A DNA stretch of 64,000 bases from Symploca sp. SIO2E9 (GCA_010692645.1 JAAHGS010000018.1:86342-150341), one strand, 5' to 3'; counted from the stretch's first letter, positions 27,287 through 35,332 are shown. Notes: a model not told the origin generated them from the letters alone. Translations and numbers: made by a program.

Positions 27287-27295
27287 TGGTATAAT
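27287..27295 (+). promoter_or_regulatory. Extended -10 promoter upstream of IS607 tnpA
   Basis: TGGTATAAT is a perfect extended -10 element about 165 bp before the recombinase start. A TTGCAA lies upstream but at a short 13-bp spacing. A second similar element is listed at 27423-27430. Confidence 0.4.
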
Positions 27296-27422
27296 TAAAG
27301 ACTGTTCATTTCTGGAGTAGCCACTACTGTCAAGCGATCGCCACCTAAAAAAGCGATGGGACAGCACTCGCTTCGCTGCGATAAGTGAAGCTTTACGCCT
27401 CGCAATTAGATAGCAAAAGACT

Positions 27423-27430
27423 GGTATAAA
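27423..27430 (+). promoter_or_regulatory. Second -10-like element near tnpA start
   Basis: GGTATAAA, preceded by CT, lies 32 bp before the tnpA ATG and is the closer candidate promoter for the recombinase. Confidence 0.35.
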
Positions 27431-27462
27431 ATGGTGCATAACGGGATGAATCAGACACAGCT

Positions 27463-28053
27463 ATGTACCTTACTCCAATAGAAGCAAAAAAGCGTTATGG
27501 CTATGATACTAAGACGCTTGCACGTTGGGCGACAGCTGGAAAAATTCAGTACATTAAATCGCCCGGTGGTCATAGAAGATATTTAGCATCATCTTTAGAA
27601 CAGCTCATAAATAAAGAAGATGTTCGCCCAACCGTTCTATATGCAAGAGTTTCAACAAAATCTCAGTCAGATGATTTGAGTTCCCAGATTGATTATTTAG
27701 GGAAAAGTTTTCCCAATTGTCGGTGTTACTCAGAATATGGATCGGGACTTAACTTTAAGCGCCCTAAGTTCATGAGCTTGATGGAACGTATAGCCAAATC
27801 AGAGATAAAAGTGCTGGTGGTCGCCCATAAAGACCGATTGTGTCGCTTTGGCTTTGAGTTTGTTGAGTGGTTTTGTAATCTCCACCAATGCAAAATCGTT
27901 GTTCTCAACCATACCTACAAAACTCCTCAGCAAGAACTCATGGACGATTTTATGGCAATCATGCACTGTTTCAGCTCCAAGTTGTATTTTCTTCGTCGCT
28001 ACGAGAAAGAAATTAAATCTACTTTCCCGGAATTGGTCAAATCAGACAAGTAG
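27463..28053 (+). CDS. tnpA: IS607 serine recombinase TnpA
   Basis: A 196-residue transposase. Residues 1-50 are a MerR-like helix-turn-helix (MYLTPIEAKKRYGYDTKTLARW, SPGGHRRYL). Residues 58-190 are a small serine recombinase with the nucleophile in VLYARVSTKSQ (ARVS) and partners in VAHKDRLCRFGFE. Full length and unbroken. Catalyses element excision and insertion via a 5'-phosphoserine intermediate. Confidence 0.93.
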   Translation: MYLTPIEAKKRYGYDTKTLARWATAGKIQYIKSPGGHRRYLASSLEQLINKEDVRPTVLYARVSTKSQSDDLSSQIDYLGKSFPNCRCYSEYGSGLNFKRPKFMSLMERIAKSEIKVLVVAHKDRLCRFGFEFVEWFCNLHQCKIVVLNHTYKTPQQELMDDFMAIMHCFSSKLYFLRRYEKEIKSTFPELVKSDK

Positions 28054-28092
28054 TAATATAATAGACAAAGATAAGGCAGTGGAGGTCGAACA

Positions 28093-29571
28093 ATGCCTAA
28101 GGGCACAAACACAATTCAAACTGAAAAACTTTCAACGCAAATAGTCCCAATTATAGGGATGACTAAATCTGTTGAAACCGAGATTGTATCAACTATGCAG
28201 CGCTTGGGTATTGTTCGCTCACAATCTTATAACAAACTTGGTAGTGTTAGGCACTGGGGGCTGGACTGGAAAAAAGCCTATCCCTTAGTTAGAGCGCTGA
28301 GAACTCCTGAGTCGTTAGACCTGCCATCAAAACTTATGGAGTGGACAGTTAATGATGTCGCCAAAGCTATTAGCGCTCAGCAGGCAGCTTGCATCGAAGC
28401 TCTAGGAACAGCTTTGCATCATCGATATCCGGGCAAAGAGAATGAAAAGCGCCGGAAACAGTGCTATAAGCAGCTGTCTGATACCAGTTTTCTGGATAAT
28501 CCATTCTTGCACCGTGTAGTTAGGAAACAGTTTCAACGCGGGCATAGCTGGGTAAAAAACCAGATAGTTTATCAACAAGGCGGTTACTCCTGTAAGCGCA
28601 TTTCTCGTCACACCTATGAGTTAGAATTGGCAGGGCTACGACGTGGTAAACGAAACAGGATATTAATCAGGTCTAACCGTAAGATAACTCGACAAATCCG
28701 CCTCATCCACAATCTTGAACTTGACCGCTTTGAGGTTCACTTTCTGGTCAACCATGGCACTGTCACCGCCCCAGGGCAGCCTCGAGAGATTGGCATAGAC
28801 AAGGGGTATACTGAAGCCTTTTATGATTCGGATGGTAACGCTCACGGCAAAGGTTTAGGTTTCTTGGCGACTGCTAAATCAGACCGCATTACCGCCAAAA
28901 ATCGCAATCGTGGCAAACTGTGGGGCTTACACCGGAAGCTGGAAAAAATAGACCCTGCCAAGTCTGCCAGAATTCTAGAAAACAATTTGAGCAGGAAAAC
29001 AGAGAATCGCCGTTACAGACAAGATCAAGAAGCGATCGCGCAGGTCATAGGTGCAGCTAGTAAGTCTTTACTTGGGAGTGAATCACTAAAAGTTTTTGCT
29101 GAGGATTTGACCCAACCGATTAAGAGTAAGCGTCAGTCTAAGGCGATGTCCCGTAAGCTCAATAGCTGGATGAAAGGAGCGATGCGGGACTCTTTACAGA
29201 AATGGGCTAACTGGACTGGTTCAGTTATCTCAGAAGTCGGGTCGAGTTACACGTCGCAAGTTGACTCTGTTACTGGGACTTTATTGGGTCGCAGGAATGG
29301 GGACAACTTCATCAGGTTTACTGGGGTCGTGTTACAGGCTGACCACAATGCTGCTTTGAATATCCTTGCTCGTGGTACAGACAAGGAAATTTCCCGATTC
29401 ATGAAGAGAGAGGAGGTTCAAGGGGTGTTGTTGCGCCGTACTGCGCGTTTCTTGAAGGGTATGGGACTTACACTGCGTGACGGAATTGAGCTTGGTTGGC
29501 TTGACCCTAAGCATAGTAAATGTAAGGCTTTCAAGGAACTCCTCGCTGGGATGCGAGGAACGTCTAGATAG
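28093..29571 (+). CDS. tnpB: TnpB-like RuvC nuclease lacking the zinc finger
   Basis: A 492-residue TnpB, ancestral relative of Cas12, normally an omega-RNA-guided nuclease. The RuvC aspartate is in GIDKGYTEAFYDS (near 236), the glutamate in VFAEDLTQ (near 337) and the last aspartate in VLQADHNAALNIL (near 418), so the catalytic triad is intact. The usual C-x2-C...C-x2-C finger between the last two is absent: the segment reads YTSQVDSVTGTLLGRRNGD and holds no cysteine. The same finger-free arrangement is found in some cyanobacterial relatives. GGAGG precedes the ATG by 8 bp. Confidence 0.88.
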   Translation: MPKGTNTIQTEKLSTQIVPIIGMTKSVETEIVSTMQRLGIVRSQSYNKLGSVRHWGLDWKKAYPLVRALRTPESLDLPSKLMEWTVNDVAKAISAQQAACIEALGTALHHRYPGKENEKRRKQCYKQLSDTSFLDNPFLHRVVRKQFQRGHSWVKNQIVYQQGGYSCKRISRHTYELELAGLRRGKRNRILIRSNRKITRQIRLIHNLELDRFEVHFLVNHGTVTAPGQPREIGIDKGYTEAFYDSDGNAHGKGLGFLATAKSDRITAKNRNRGKLWGLHRKLEKIDPAKSARILENNLSRKTENRRYRQDQEAIAQVIGAASKSLLGSESLKVFAEDLTQPIKSKRQSKAMSRKLNSWMKGAMRDSLQKWANWTGSVISEVGSSYTSQVDSVTGTLLGRRNGDNFIRFTGVVLQADHNAALNILARGTDKEISRFMKREEVQGVLLRRTARFLKGMGLTLRDGIELGWLDPKHSKCKAFKELLAGMRGTSR

Positions 29572-29612
29572 ATGGGTGGGAAGCTTAACCCCAATTGCTG
29601 GCACGACCACCC
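29480..29612 (+). ncRNA. Candidate omega-RNA scaffold at the tnpB 3' end
   Basis: TnpB guide RNAs are derived from the 3' end of tnpB and the element's right end. Here two hairpins follow each other, CCTCG..CGAGG (29541-29558) and GGGTGG..CCACCC (29574-29612), and overlap or follow the tnpB stop. The guide would begin in the flanking DNA after about 29613. Inferred from position and structure only. Confidence 0.35.
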
Positions 29613-29766
29613 CTCACTCAGACAACAATAAAATGACCTTGACCGATTTATCCAGGTTTCACCTGTTTGATCCCGGTTTAAGAGTATCCCAAAGGCGTAT
29701 CGTCAATCAAAAATTGGATTGGACTGGAAAATGTCTGAATCTAATGTCTGTCGTACTCCTCTGACT

Positions 29767-30137
29767 GCATGATAGGCGATCGCAATTTTTAGGGCTGTCT
29801 CTACTGCTTCTGAACCAGAGTTAGCGTAGAATACATGATCGAAATCCCCTGGCATGAGTTTAACTAAGCGCTCTGCCAGTTCAAAGGCATCGGGATGTCC
29901 CATCTGGAAGGTAGGGGCAAAGTCCAGATTTGCTGCCTTGTTTTGGATTGCTTCGACTATTTTAGGGCGGCAATGACCAGCATTGACACACCACAAACCA
30001 GCTGTGCCGTCAAGGATTTGACGACCGTCATGGCTAGTGTAGTGCATGTCTTTGGCTTGGGCAAGTAGGCGCGGCTTGGCTTTGAACTGCCGATTGGCAG
30101 TGAAGGGCATCCAGAAGGCTTCGAGTTGGCTTGGCAC
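29767..30137 (-). pseudogene. Omega-amino acid:pyruvate transaminase, N-terminal fragment
   Basis: From ATG 30137 about 124 residues match the start of class III omega-amino-acid (beta-alanine) pyruvate transaminases: LEAFWMPFTANRQFK, DGTAGLWCVNAGH, FQMGHPDAFELAERLV and the cofactor-phosphate loop YANSGSEAVETALKIA. After AYHAVRG homology stops abruptly; the frame runs another 20 unrelated codons to 29703. The remaining two-thirds, including the PLP lysine, is missing. The IS607 right end lies about 150 bp further on, so an element-associated deletion is likely. Confidence 0.8.
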
Positions 30138-30209
30138 AGTTTTCTCCGTTAACGGTGGTTAGGATTACCCATTTTTACCTTGTTTTCTTTCTAATTTATA
30201 TATTTTACA

Positions 30210-30235
30210 GCGATCGCACTTTGGAATGCGATCGC
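30210..30235. repeat. Inverted pair of HIP1 octamers
   Basis: GCGATCGCA, an 8-base spacer and TGCGATCGC form a perfect 9+9 hairpin between the transaminase fragment and the peptide gene. It may act as a terminator for the leftward peptide transcript. Confidence 0.5.
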
Positions 30236-30425
30236 TTTAGGTCGATAAGGGTCAGATATGGGCTGGATGAGGAGAGTCTAATTAGGGCTTGCTGAAGCTG
30301 GTTACAACTAGGCTTACTTCTTCTCTCTTCTTCTTCGCACCCAATCTAACGACAACTTGCACACGTAGGAGGTTGTGCAAATATTAATCTGCTTCGTAAC
30401 AACAGACGGACGAACACCAGTCCTG

Positions 30426-30764
30426 TTAACTGCCGCATGATTTACACAAGCCTCCTCCCAGACGTTTATAATAATTGACATTAGTAATTTGGCAGACTTC
30501 TTCAGGGCTTGGTGCAGGATTGCCTTCCTCTTCCGTGCATCCGCTGTCTTCGTATCCTTGGTACGTTGGAGACAAAGCCTGGGCCAGGTGTGCTGACAGT
30601 TCTACTGAATCAGCATCAAGGTCACTCGCCAGCTCCATCGCCACTGACTCACGATTTGGCTCTACGTTCGCCGCATTAGCAACTGACGGAACCCCCCAAA
30701 CCAAAGTGATCATTAGAACCAATGAACAAACAACAGCCATTGCTCTTTTCATTCGGTACAACAT
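30426..30764 (-). CDS. Small secreted cysteine-containing protein of unknown function
   Basis: A 112-residue protein starting at ATG 30764 (AAGGAAG 7 bp upstream on the coding strand). Residues 5-32 form a signal peptide ending in VANA. The middle is acidic (DLDADSVELSAHLA), and the last 40 residues carry four cysteines, ending YYKRLGGGLCKSCGS. It follows the region-4 fragment by 18 bp and lies in the same direction as the sigma gene, so one transcript could once have covered all three. The leader/core look and C-terminal Cys are compatible with an exported peptide or RiPP-type precursor, but no maturation enzyme is in the window. Not recognised as a named family. Confidence 0.6.
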   Translation of the reverse strand: MLYRMKRAMAVVCSLVLMITLVWGVPSVANAANVEPNRESVAMELASDLDADSVELSAHLAQALSPTYQGYEDSGCTEEEGNPAPSPEEVCQITNVNYYKRLGGGLCKSCGS

Positions 30765-30782
30765 TCGTTTACTTCCTTTTGA

Positions 30783-31454
30783 CTATGTTTCGGTAACAAC
30801 TTTTTTACCGACAACAATTAGACGTCTTGACTCGCAGATCTCTGAAAAAACATCAAGGGTTTTCCACATCACTTCTTTTATTTCTTTCCGTGCCAAAGAA
30901 ATGCGCTTGCATACGTTATCGTAGGTTATCCCTTGTTCTTCGGCTATTTCAGCATGGCTACGCTGTTGATAAAAATGTAATCTAAAACTATTGCGCAACC
31001 GTACTGATAAAGAGCCGATTGTGCTCAACCACGAAACCAGTATTTCCCCACAGTAATTCTGCACCAGCCCATTGCTGTCGCATATCCCTACTGACTTCTC
31101 GCTCCCACAATCGTGGTCGATGGCTTTCTTGACTACTGCTTTCTCTGGCGCAGTGATACCCGGTGCCGATGAGGTGCTGACAGAGGTAACTTCAGGTGTA
31201 GTATTATCAGCGATCGCGCCTGTGGAATTAATATCCTCTGTAGAAATGCGCTTGCAGACATTATCGTAAGTTATCCCTTGTTCTTCAGCTATTTCAGTAT
31301 GAGTACGCTGTTGATAAAAATGTAATCTAAAAGTATTGCGTAACCGTTCTGGTAAAGAAGCGATTCTGCTCAACCACGAAATAACCATTTCCCCACAGAG
31401 AAGTATGCACCAGCCTATTGCTGTCGCATATCCATACTGACTTCTCCCTCCCAC
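30783..31454 (-). pseudogene. Detached region-4 modules 3 and 4 of the sigma-factor array
   Basis: A 223-codon frame encoding two more copies of the sigma region-4 helix-turn-helix: ASLPERLRNTFRLHFYQQR..ITYDNVCKRIS and GSLSVRLRNSFRLHFYQQR..ITYDNVCKRISLARKEIKE. Module 3 is cut after CKRIS and joined to the later linker (a 180-bp in-frame deletion). The first 20 codons read the linker in a wrong frame because of a 1-base insertion. There is no sigma region 2. It was very probably once the continuation of the 404-aa protein upstream. It could still be translated as a stand-alone DNA-binding protein from ATG 31454, so pseudogene status is an inference. Confidence 0.75.
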
Positions 31455-31549
31455 AATCGTGGTCGATGGCTTTCTTGGCTACAGCTTTCTCTGACGCAGT
31501 GATATCCAGTATCGATGGGGTGCTGACAGAGGTTAAATCAGAAGTAGTA

Positions 31550-31636
31550 TAGCAGTACGTATTAAGGTTAGGACAAGCTAAATCGCTAAAACTTTGTCAA
31601 AGTCAACTTCTGCCTTCTGCCTTGCGCGTAGCATTA
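31550..31636. mobile_element. Miniature element inside sigma-array linker (TAGC family)
   Basis: An 87-bp insertion with TA at 31548-31549 and 31637-31638. Comparison with the equivalent linker at about 32262-32275 shows the uninterrupted site GTAGTATTATCAG, so the borders are exact. The left end TAGCAGTACGTATTAAG then GTTAGGACA resembles the element at 12221. A GGCAGAA heptamer repeat lies inside. Confidence 0.8.
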
Positions 31637-31714
31637 TATTATCAGCGATCGCGCCTGTAGAATTAATATCCTCTGCCGAACTCTCTATAGCTACTCGGTC
31701 GTATTTCTTAGCTA

Positions 31715-31812
31715 TAGCGCTTCGCGCTGGTGTATTTACAAATCACAAATAGAGGCTTGATTAGCAAAGGCTTAGAACATTTGTACTGTAAATAGACGAG
31801 AGCGAACAGCTA
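31715..31812. mobile_element. Miniature element that ends the sigma-factor reading frame
   Basis: A 98-bp insertion with TA at 31713-31714 and 31813-31814. The end TAGCGCTTCGCGCTGGTG then TATTTACAAAT pairs with the complement of the other end, TAGCTGTTCGCTCTCGTC then TATTTACAGT. The sister linker (near 32340) has the empty site. Its terminal TAG, read on the minus strand, is the stop codon of the 404-aa sigma factor. Confidence 0.85.
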
Positions 31813-33024
31813 TACCTTTGTTTTTGGCTCCCTTTTGTTGAGCTTTTCACCTGTCGCCACTGGGTTTTGCCGCTGAGGAGTACCCACCGTAATTACTTCC
31901 CCATCCGTTCCTTGAAAATAGCACCTCAAGCTCTCCTTGAGTTCTTTCCGTGCCAAGGATATCCGCTTGCAGACATTATCGTAGGTTATCCCAAGTTCAT
32001 AGGCTATTTCAGCATGAGTACGCTGTTGATAAAAATGTAAGATAAAACTATTACGTAAGCGTTCTGGTAAAGAAGCGATTCCGCTCAACCACGAAACCAC
32101 CTTTTCCACACTAGAAGTCGGCACCAGCCCTTTGCTGTCGCATACCCCTACTGATTTCTCGCTCCCACAATCGTGGTTGATGAATTTCTTGGCTACAGCT
32201 TTCTCTGGCGCAGTGATACCCGGTGCCGATGGGGTGTCGACAGAAGTTAAATCAGGAGTAGTATTATCAGCGATCGCGCCTGTAGAATTAACATCCTCTG
32301 CCGAACTCTCTATGGCTACTATGTCATCTTCCTTAGCTACCTTTGTCTTTGGCTCCCTTTTGTTGAGCTTTTCACCTGTCGCCCCTGGGGTTAGCCGCTG
32401 AGGAGTACCCACCGTAGCTACTTCCCCATCCCCACCTTGGAAATAGCTCCTCAACCTCTCTTTTAGTTCTTTGCGTGCCAAGGATATCCGCTTGCAGACA
32501 TTATCGTAGGTTATCCCTTGTTCATAGGCTATTTCAGCATGAGTACGCTGTTGATAAAAATGTAAGATAAAACTATTACGTAAGCGTTCTGGTAAAGAAG
32601 CGATCGCATTCTTGATTACTGTTGCTTTCTCTTCTTTCTCCAAGGCTTTCTCCGGAGTATCCACCGTACTCGCGGTATCGACATTATCCGTCGCCCCCAC
32701 CCATTCCAAACTTTCAACACCTGCTGCTCCCTTAGAGCGTTGGCGAATAATATCGATACAGAGGTTGCGAGTCAACTGCACCAGCCAAGCTTTCAAGTTA
32801 TCGATTTTGCCAGCATATTTCTGTACCTTTTCCCAAGCCTTGAGCATAGCCTGAGACAAGGCGTCTTCAGCATCCGTAGAGTTGAAATTCATCAACTTTA
32901 GACAGCAGCGATAAAGTTGGTCTTTTTGTTCCTGCCATTGCTGCCAAAACTTGGAGACAATATCATCTGGAGCGGTTCCAGTTAATGTACCGCCACTGTT
33001 GCACCCGATATTACTAGGTTGCAT
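31810..33024 (-). CDS. Sigma-70 family factor with two tandem region-4 modules
   Basis: A 404-residue ECF-size factor with additions. Residues about 20-98 are sigma region 2 (LYRCCLKLMNFNSTDAEDAL, MLKAWEKVQKY, WLVQLTRNLCIDIIRQRSKG). Residues 142-195 are region 4 with helix-turn-helix THAEIAYEQGITYDNVCKRI. A 120-residue linker rich in T, P and D, with a DCGSEK..GVCDS stretch, leads to a second, almost identical region 4 at 317-370. The module distance is exactly 175 residues (525 bp). The C-terminus (EPKTKV) ends in a stop supplied by an inserted miniature element; two further modules lie downstream. Normal two-domain sigma factors have one region 4. ATG at 33024; an unusual hexamer array lies in its promoter region. 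Confidence 0.85.
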   Translation of the reverse strand: MQPSNIGCNSGGTLTGTAPDDIVSKFWQQWQEQKDQLYRCCLKLMNFNSTDAEDALSQAMLKAWEKVQKYAGKIDNLKAWLVQLTRNLCIDIIRQRSKGAAGVESLEWVGATDNVDTASTVDTPEKALEKEEKATVIKNAIASLPERLRNSFILHFYQQRTHAEIAYEQGITYDNVCKRISLARKELKERLRSYFQGGDGEVATVGTPQRLTPGATGEKLNKREPKTKVAKEDDIVAIESSAEDVNSTGAIADNTTPDLTSVDTPSAPGITAPEKAVAKKFINHDCGSEKSVGVCDSKGLVPTSSVEKVVSWLSGIASLPERLRNSFILHFYQQRTHAEIAYELGITYDNVCKRISLARKELKESLRCYFQGTDGEVITVGTPQRQNPVATGEKLNKREPKTKV

Positions 33025-33106
33025 AAAATTATGAATTCAAGATCAAATCATGCCTTAGCACTATCAGAATTATTATTTTTATCAGTATTAATAACAACCT
33101 ATAAAT

Positions 33107-33422
33107 CTCATCTAAAATCTCATCTAAAAACCTACTAAGCTGCTGTGCATTAAAAATACACAACACCAAGGCAGACGGCAGAAGGCAGAAGGCAGAAGGA
33201 ACAAGAGTTTCAGCCATTAACTAATATCAAATAAATATCTGATTTAAATGCTTAACAGCTAAAACCTCATCTAAAAACCTATAAACCTCATCCAAAAACC
33301 TACCTTAACCTCATCTAAAACCTCATCTGTTACCCTACATTCCTCATCTCAAATCTCATCTAAAACCTCATCTCATCTGAAATCTCATCTAAAAACCTAT
33401 AAACCTCATATAAATACTCATT
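33107..33422. repeat. Phased CTCATC hexamer array upstream of the sigma gene
   Basis: Eleven exact CTCATC (GATGAG on the gene strand) at 33107, 33119, 33266, 33287, 33310, 33322, 33343, 33355, 33367, 33372 and 33384, plus CTCATA at 33405 and CTCATT at 33417. Steps are 12, (147), 21, 23, 12, 21, 12, 12, 5, 12, 21, 12. The 147 step becomes 22 once the 123-bp element and its 2-bp duplication at 33138-33260 are removed. The units are embedded in CTAAAA/CCTATAAA. The array starts 83 bp upstream of the sigma start codon, so it could be an operator array or repeated promoter element. Confidence 0.8.
33138..33260. mobile_element. Miniature element, AGCT-end family, inside the hexamer array
   Basis: Ends AGCTGCTGTGCATTAAAA and, on the complement, AGCTGTTAAGCATTTAAA form imperfect inverted repeats like those of 16407-16529. 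A GGCAGAA heptamer repeat lies at 33172-33200. Removing it restores the regular spacing of the flanking array. Confidence 0.65.
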
Positions 33423-33690
33423 TGACACTCCCTCGCTAAAAGCGAGGGATTCTTAGGTCGTGGGGATTCCAATGAATTTACCCTCACTAAGCATCTTGAC
33501 CACCGAGTTTAACTTCGTCAATCGGTAATTAACACGCCTCGGTGCGCGCCCTACGGCTGCAAGTCCCCGTATAGCGACTACTTGAGCGGCTGCCACATCT
33601 CTATCAGTGCTATAGCCGCAATGGTGGCAATGGTGTGTTCTTTGTGCCAGAGTTTTCTTTCCAGTCTCGGTTAGCCACCTTCTGTAGTTT
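33423..33690 (-). pseudogene. TnpB C-terminal fragment with IS200/IS605-type end hairpin
   Basis: The complement encodes [20 protein letters not shown] then [13 protein letters not shown], the last zinc-finger pair and the final RuvC aspartate of a TnpB, down to a stop at 33453. The end hairpin TGACACTCCCTCGC/GCGAGGG follows at 33423-33450. The 5' part of tnpB is missing: the fragment begins inside the 3' end of murA. Confidence 0.75.
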
Positions 33691-35001
33691 TGCCTCCAGA
33701 TTTTCGTAGCCCCTGTCTAAATGATGCAATCCCTGAATCGTCGTTTTGCCCTCTGCTGCTAGCCCTGCTATTACCAAAGCGGCAGATGCTCGCAAATCTG
33801 TGGCAACTACAGGTGCCCCTGATAGCATTGGCACTCCCCGTACAATTGCAGTATTACCTTCAACCCGAATGTCCGCGCCCATGCGATTTAGTTCTGCAAA
33901 GTGGCGCAGTCGATTTTCAAACACCGTTTCGGTGATTAAACTGTCACCTTCACTCAATGAGAGCAAGACCATAAACTGAGCCTGCATATCCGTAGGAAAA
34001 CCTGGATAAGGTAGGGTTTTAATATCTGTAGCTTGCAAATTACCAGGAATAATACGCAAGCAATCAGAACCTTCTGCAATTACTTTGGCTCCTAAGTCGT
34101 GCAATTTAGCAATCACAGCAGTGAGATGCTCTGGTACTACCGGTGAGAGGGTAAGTTCTGAGTGGGTAATTGCCCCAGCAACTAAAAACGTTCCTGTTTC
34201 AATGCGATCGGGAATAATCGAGTAGTCTACCGAGTGTAAACTGGGAACGCCAGAAATGATAATGGTTTTAGTGCCAGCTCCCCTAATCTTAGCTCCCATA
34301 GCTCGGCAGAAATTTGCCAAATCTACAATTTCTGGTTCTTGGGCGACATTTTCTAGAATTGTTTCTCCTTCTGCTAGTGTTGCCGCCATCATCAGAGTTT
34401 CTGTGGCTCCCACACTAGGGTAATCCAGGTAAATTTTCGCTCCCTTTAACCTTCGACGACCACTCCCACTAACGTAGGCATGGACAGTTCCATGCTCAAT
34501 ATGTACCTCAGCTCCTAATGATTGTAATCCCCGGACGTGAAGGTCTACAGGTCTGGCACCAATAGCACAACCACCAGGTAACGGTACCCGAGCGACTCCT
34601 AAGCGTGCCAACATTGGACCAATTACAAAAAAACTAGCTCGCAGCTGAGAAACCAGCTCATAGGGTGCTTTGGAGTTTTTGAGGTGCGTGGAATTGAGCT
34701 CTAAAATGTCGCCGTTACGCTCTAGCTTAACCCCAAGAGCTGCGAGAATCTGACCCATGCGCTTAACATCTACAAGGGAAGGAACGTTGCGCAGTCGGCA
34801 ATCTTCAGGGCATAGTAAAGCTGCCGCCATAATCGCCAGAGCCGAATTTTTGGCTCCACTAATTTCAACGTGTCCTTGCAGGGAAGCTCTGCCCCATATC
34901 TGTAGAACTGATTTGTCTTCTAGGGGCAAAGAGGTGGTATTTACTAGGTTCAAAGATTGATTGATGGCTCTATCCTCCAGGCTCAGTGGAATATTTGGCA
35001 T
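33610..35001 (-). CDS. murA: UDP-GlcNAc 1-carboxyvinyltransferase, altered C-terminus
   Basis: A 463-residue MurA that transfers enolpyruvate from PEP to UDP-GlcNAc, the first committed step of peptidoglycan synthesis. Marks are [17 protein letters not shown] (Lys-Asn active-site pair), [16 protein letters not shown] carrying the PEP-reactive cysteine in the loop, [14 protein letters not shown], and [10 protein letters not shown]. The first 29 residues are an extension typical of cyanobacteria. After [12 protein letters not shown] the frame runs into the TnpB fragment and ends with about 20 foreign residues ([20 protein letters not shown]); normally only about ten residues follow. The catalytic parts are intact, so it is probably functional. 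ATG at 35001. Confidence 0.92.
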   Translation of the reverse strand: MPNIPLSLEDRAINQSLNLVNTTSLPLEDKSVLQIWGRASLQGHVEISGAKNSALAIMAAALLCPEDCRLRNVPSLVDVKRMGQILAALGVKLERNGDILELNSTHLKNSKAPYELVSQLRASFFVIGPMLARLGVARVPLPGGCAIGARPVDLHVRGLQSLGAEVHIEHGTVHAYVSGSGRRRLKGAKIYLDYPSVGATETLMMAATLAEGETILENVAQEPEIVDLANFCRAMGAKIRGAGTKTIIISGVPSLHSVDYSIIPDRIETGTFLVAGAITHSELTLSPVVPEHLTAVIAKLHDLGAKVIAEGSDCLRIIPGNLQATDIKTLPYPGFPTDMQAQFMVLLSLSEGDSLITETVFENRLRHFAELNRMGADIRVEGNTAIVRGVPMLSGAPVVATDLRASAALVIAGLAAEGKTTIQGLHHLDRGYENLEAKLQKVANRDWKENSGTKNTPLPPLRL

Positions 35002-35248
35002 TTTTTAAAATTTGGTTCTGATTCTACCTGAAAGATCGTATAGGTCTAGATTTTTAGTCAAGGTTCCTAATGTGACAGTTATAGCAATCGCCAAGGCGGT
35101 TAAGACATTAAAAAAGTCCCAAACTCAGATAGAACTTGGCTTTTCCTCCAGCATCGGGCCCTGGAGCCTCCTGCTCAGGACTAAATCAGTTGACGAATTT
35201 CCGTTATTGCCTCATGATAGTAAATCGCGCAACTCAAATAGTTTGCCA

Positions 35249-35332
35249 GCGGAACTGGCGGAATTGGTAGACGCGCTAGATTCAGGTTCTAGTGTTCGCA
35301 AGGACTTCCGGGTTCAAGTCCCGGGTTCCGCA
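35249..35332 (+). tRNA. tRNA-Leu (CAG)
   Basis: An 84-nt type II tRNA. The acceptor stem GCGGAAC pairs with GTTCCGC, then discriminator A. The anticodon stem CTAGA/TCTAG encloses TTCAGGT, anticodon CAG. The long variable arm GTGTTCGCAAGGACTT and the T-arm GGGTTCAAGTCCC are clear. CCA is not encoded. Confidence 0.95.

Larger units (their letters stand above)
27400..29615 (+). mobile_element. IS607-family insertion sequence
   Basis: Two genes in order, a serine recombinase (tnpA) and tnpB, 39 bp apart on one strand, define an IS607-family element. IS607 makes no long inverted repeats or duplications, so the ends are approximate. The right end is placed after the GGGTGG/CCACCC hairpin (29574-29612). 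The left end is uncertain between about 27260 and 27450. It sits between rfbB and a truncated transaminase. Confidence 0.8.

Noticed and set aside
33107..33422. CRISPR-like appearance of the CTCATC array
   Set aside because: Units are far too short, spacers are not unique 30-40-mers and no cas gene is present.
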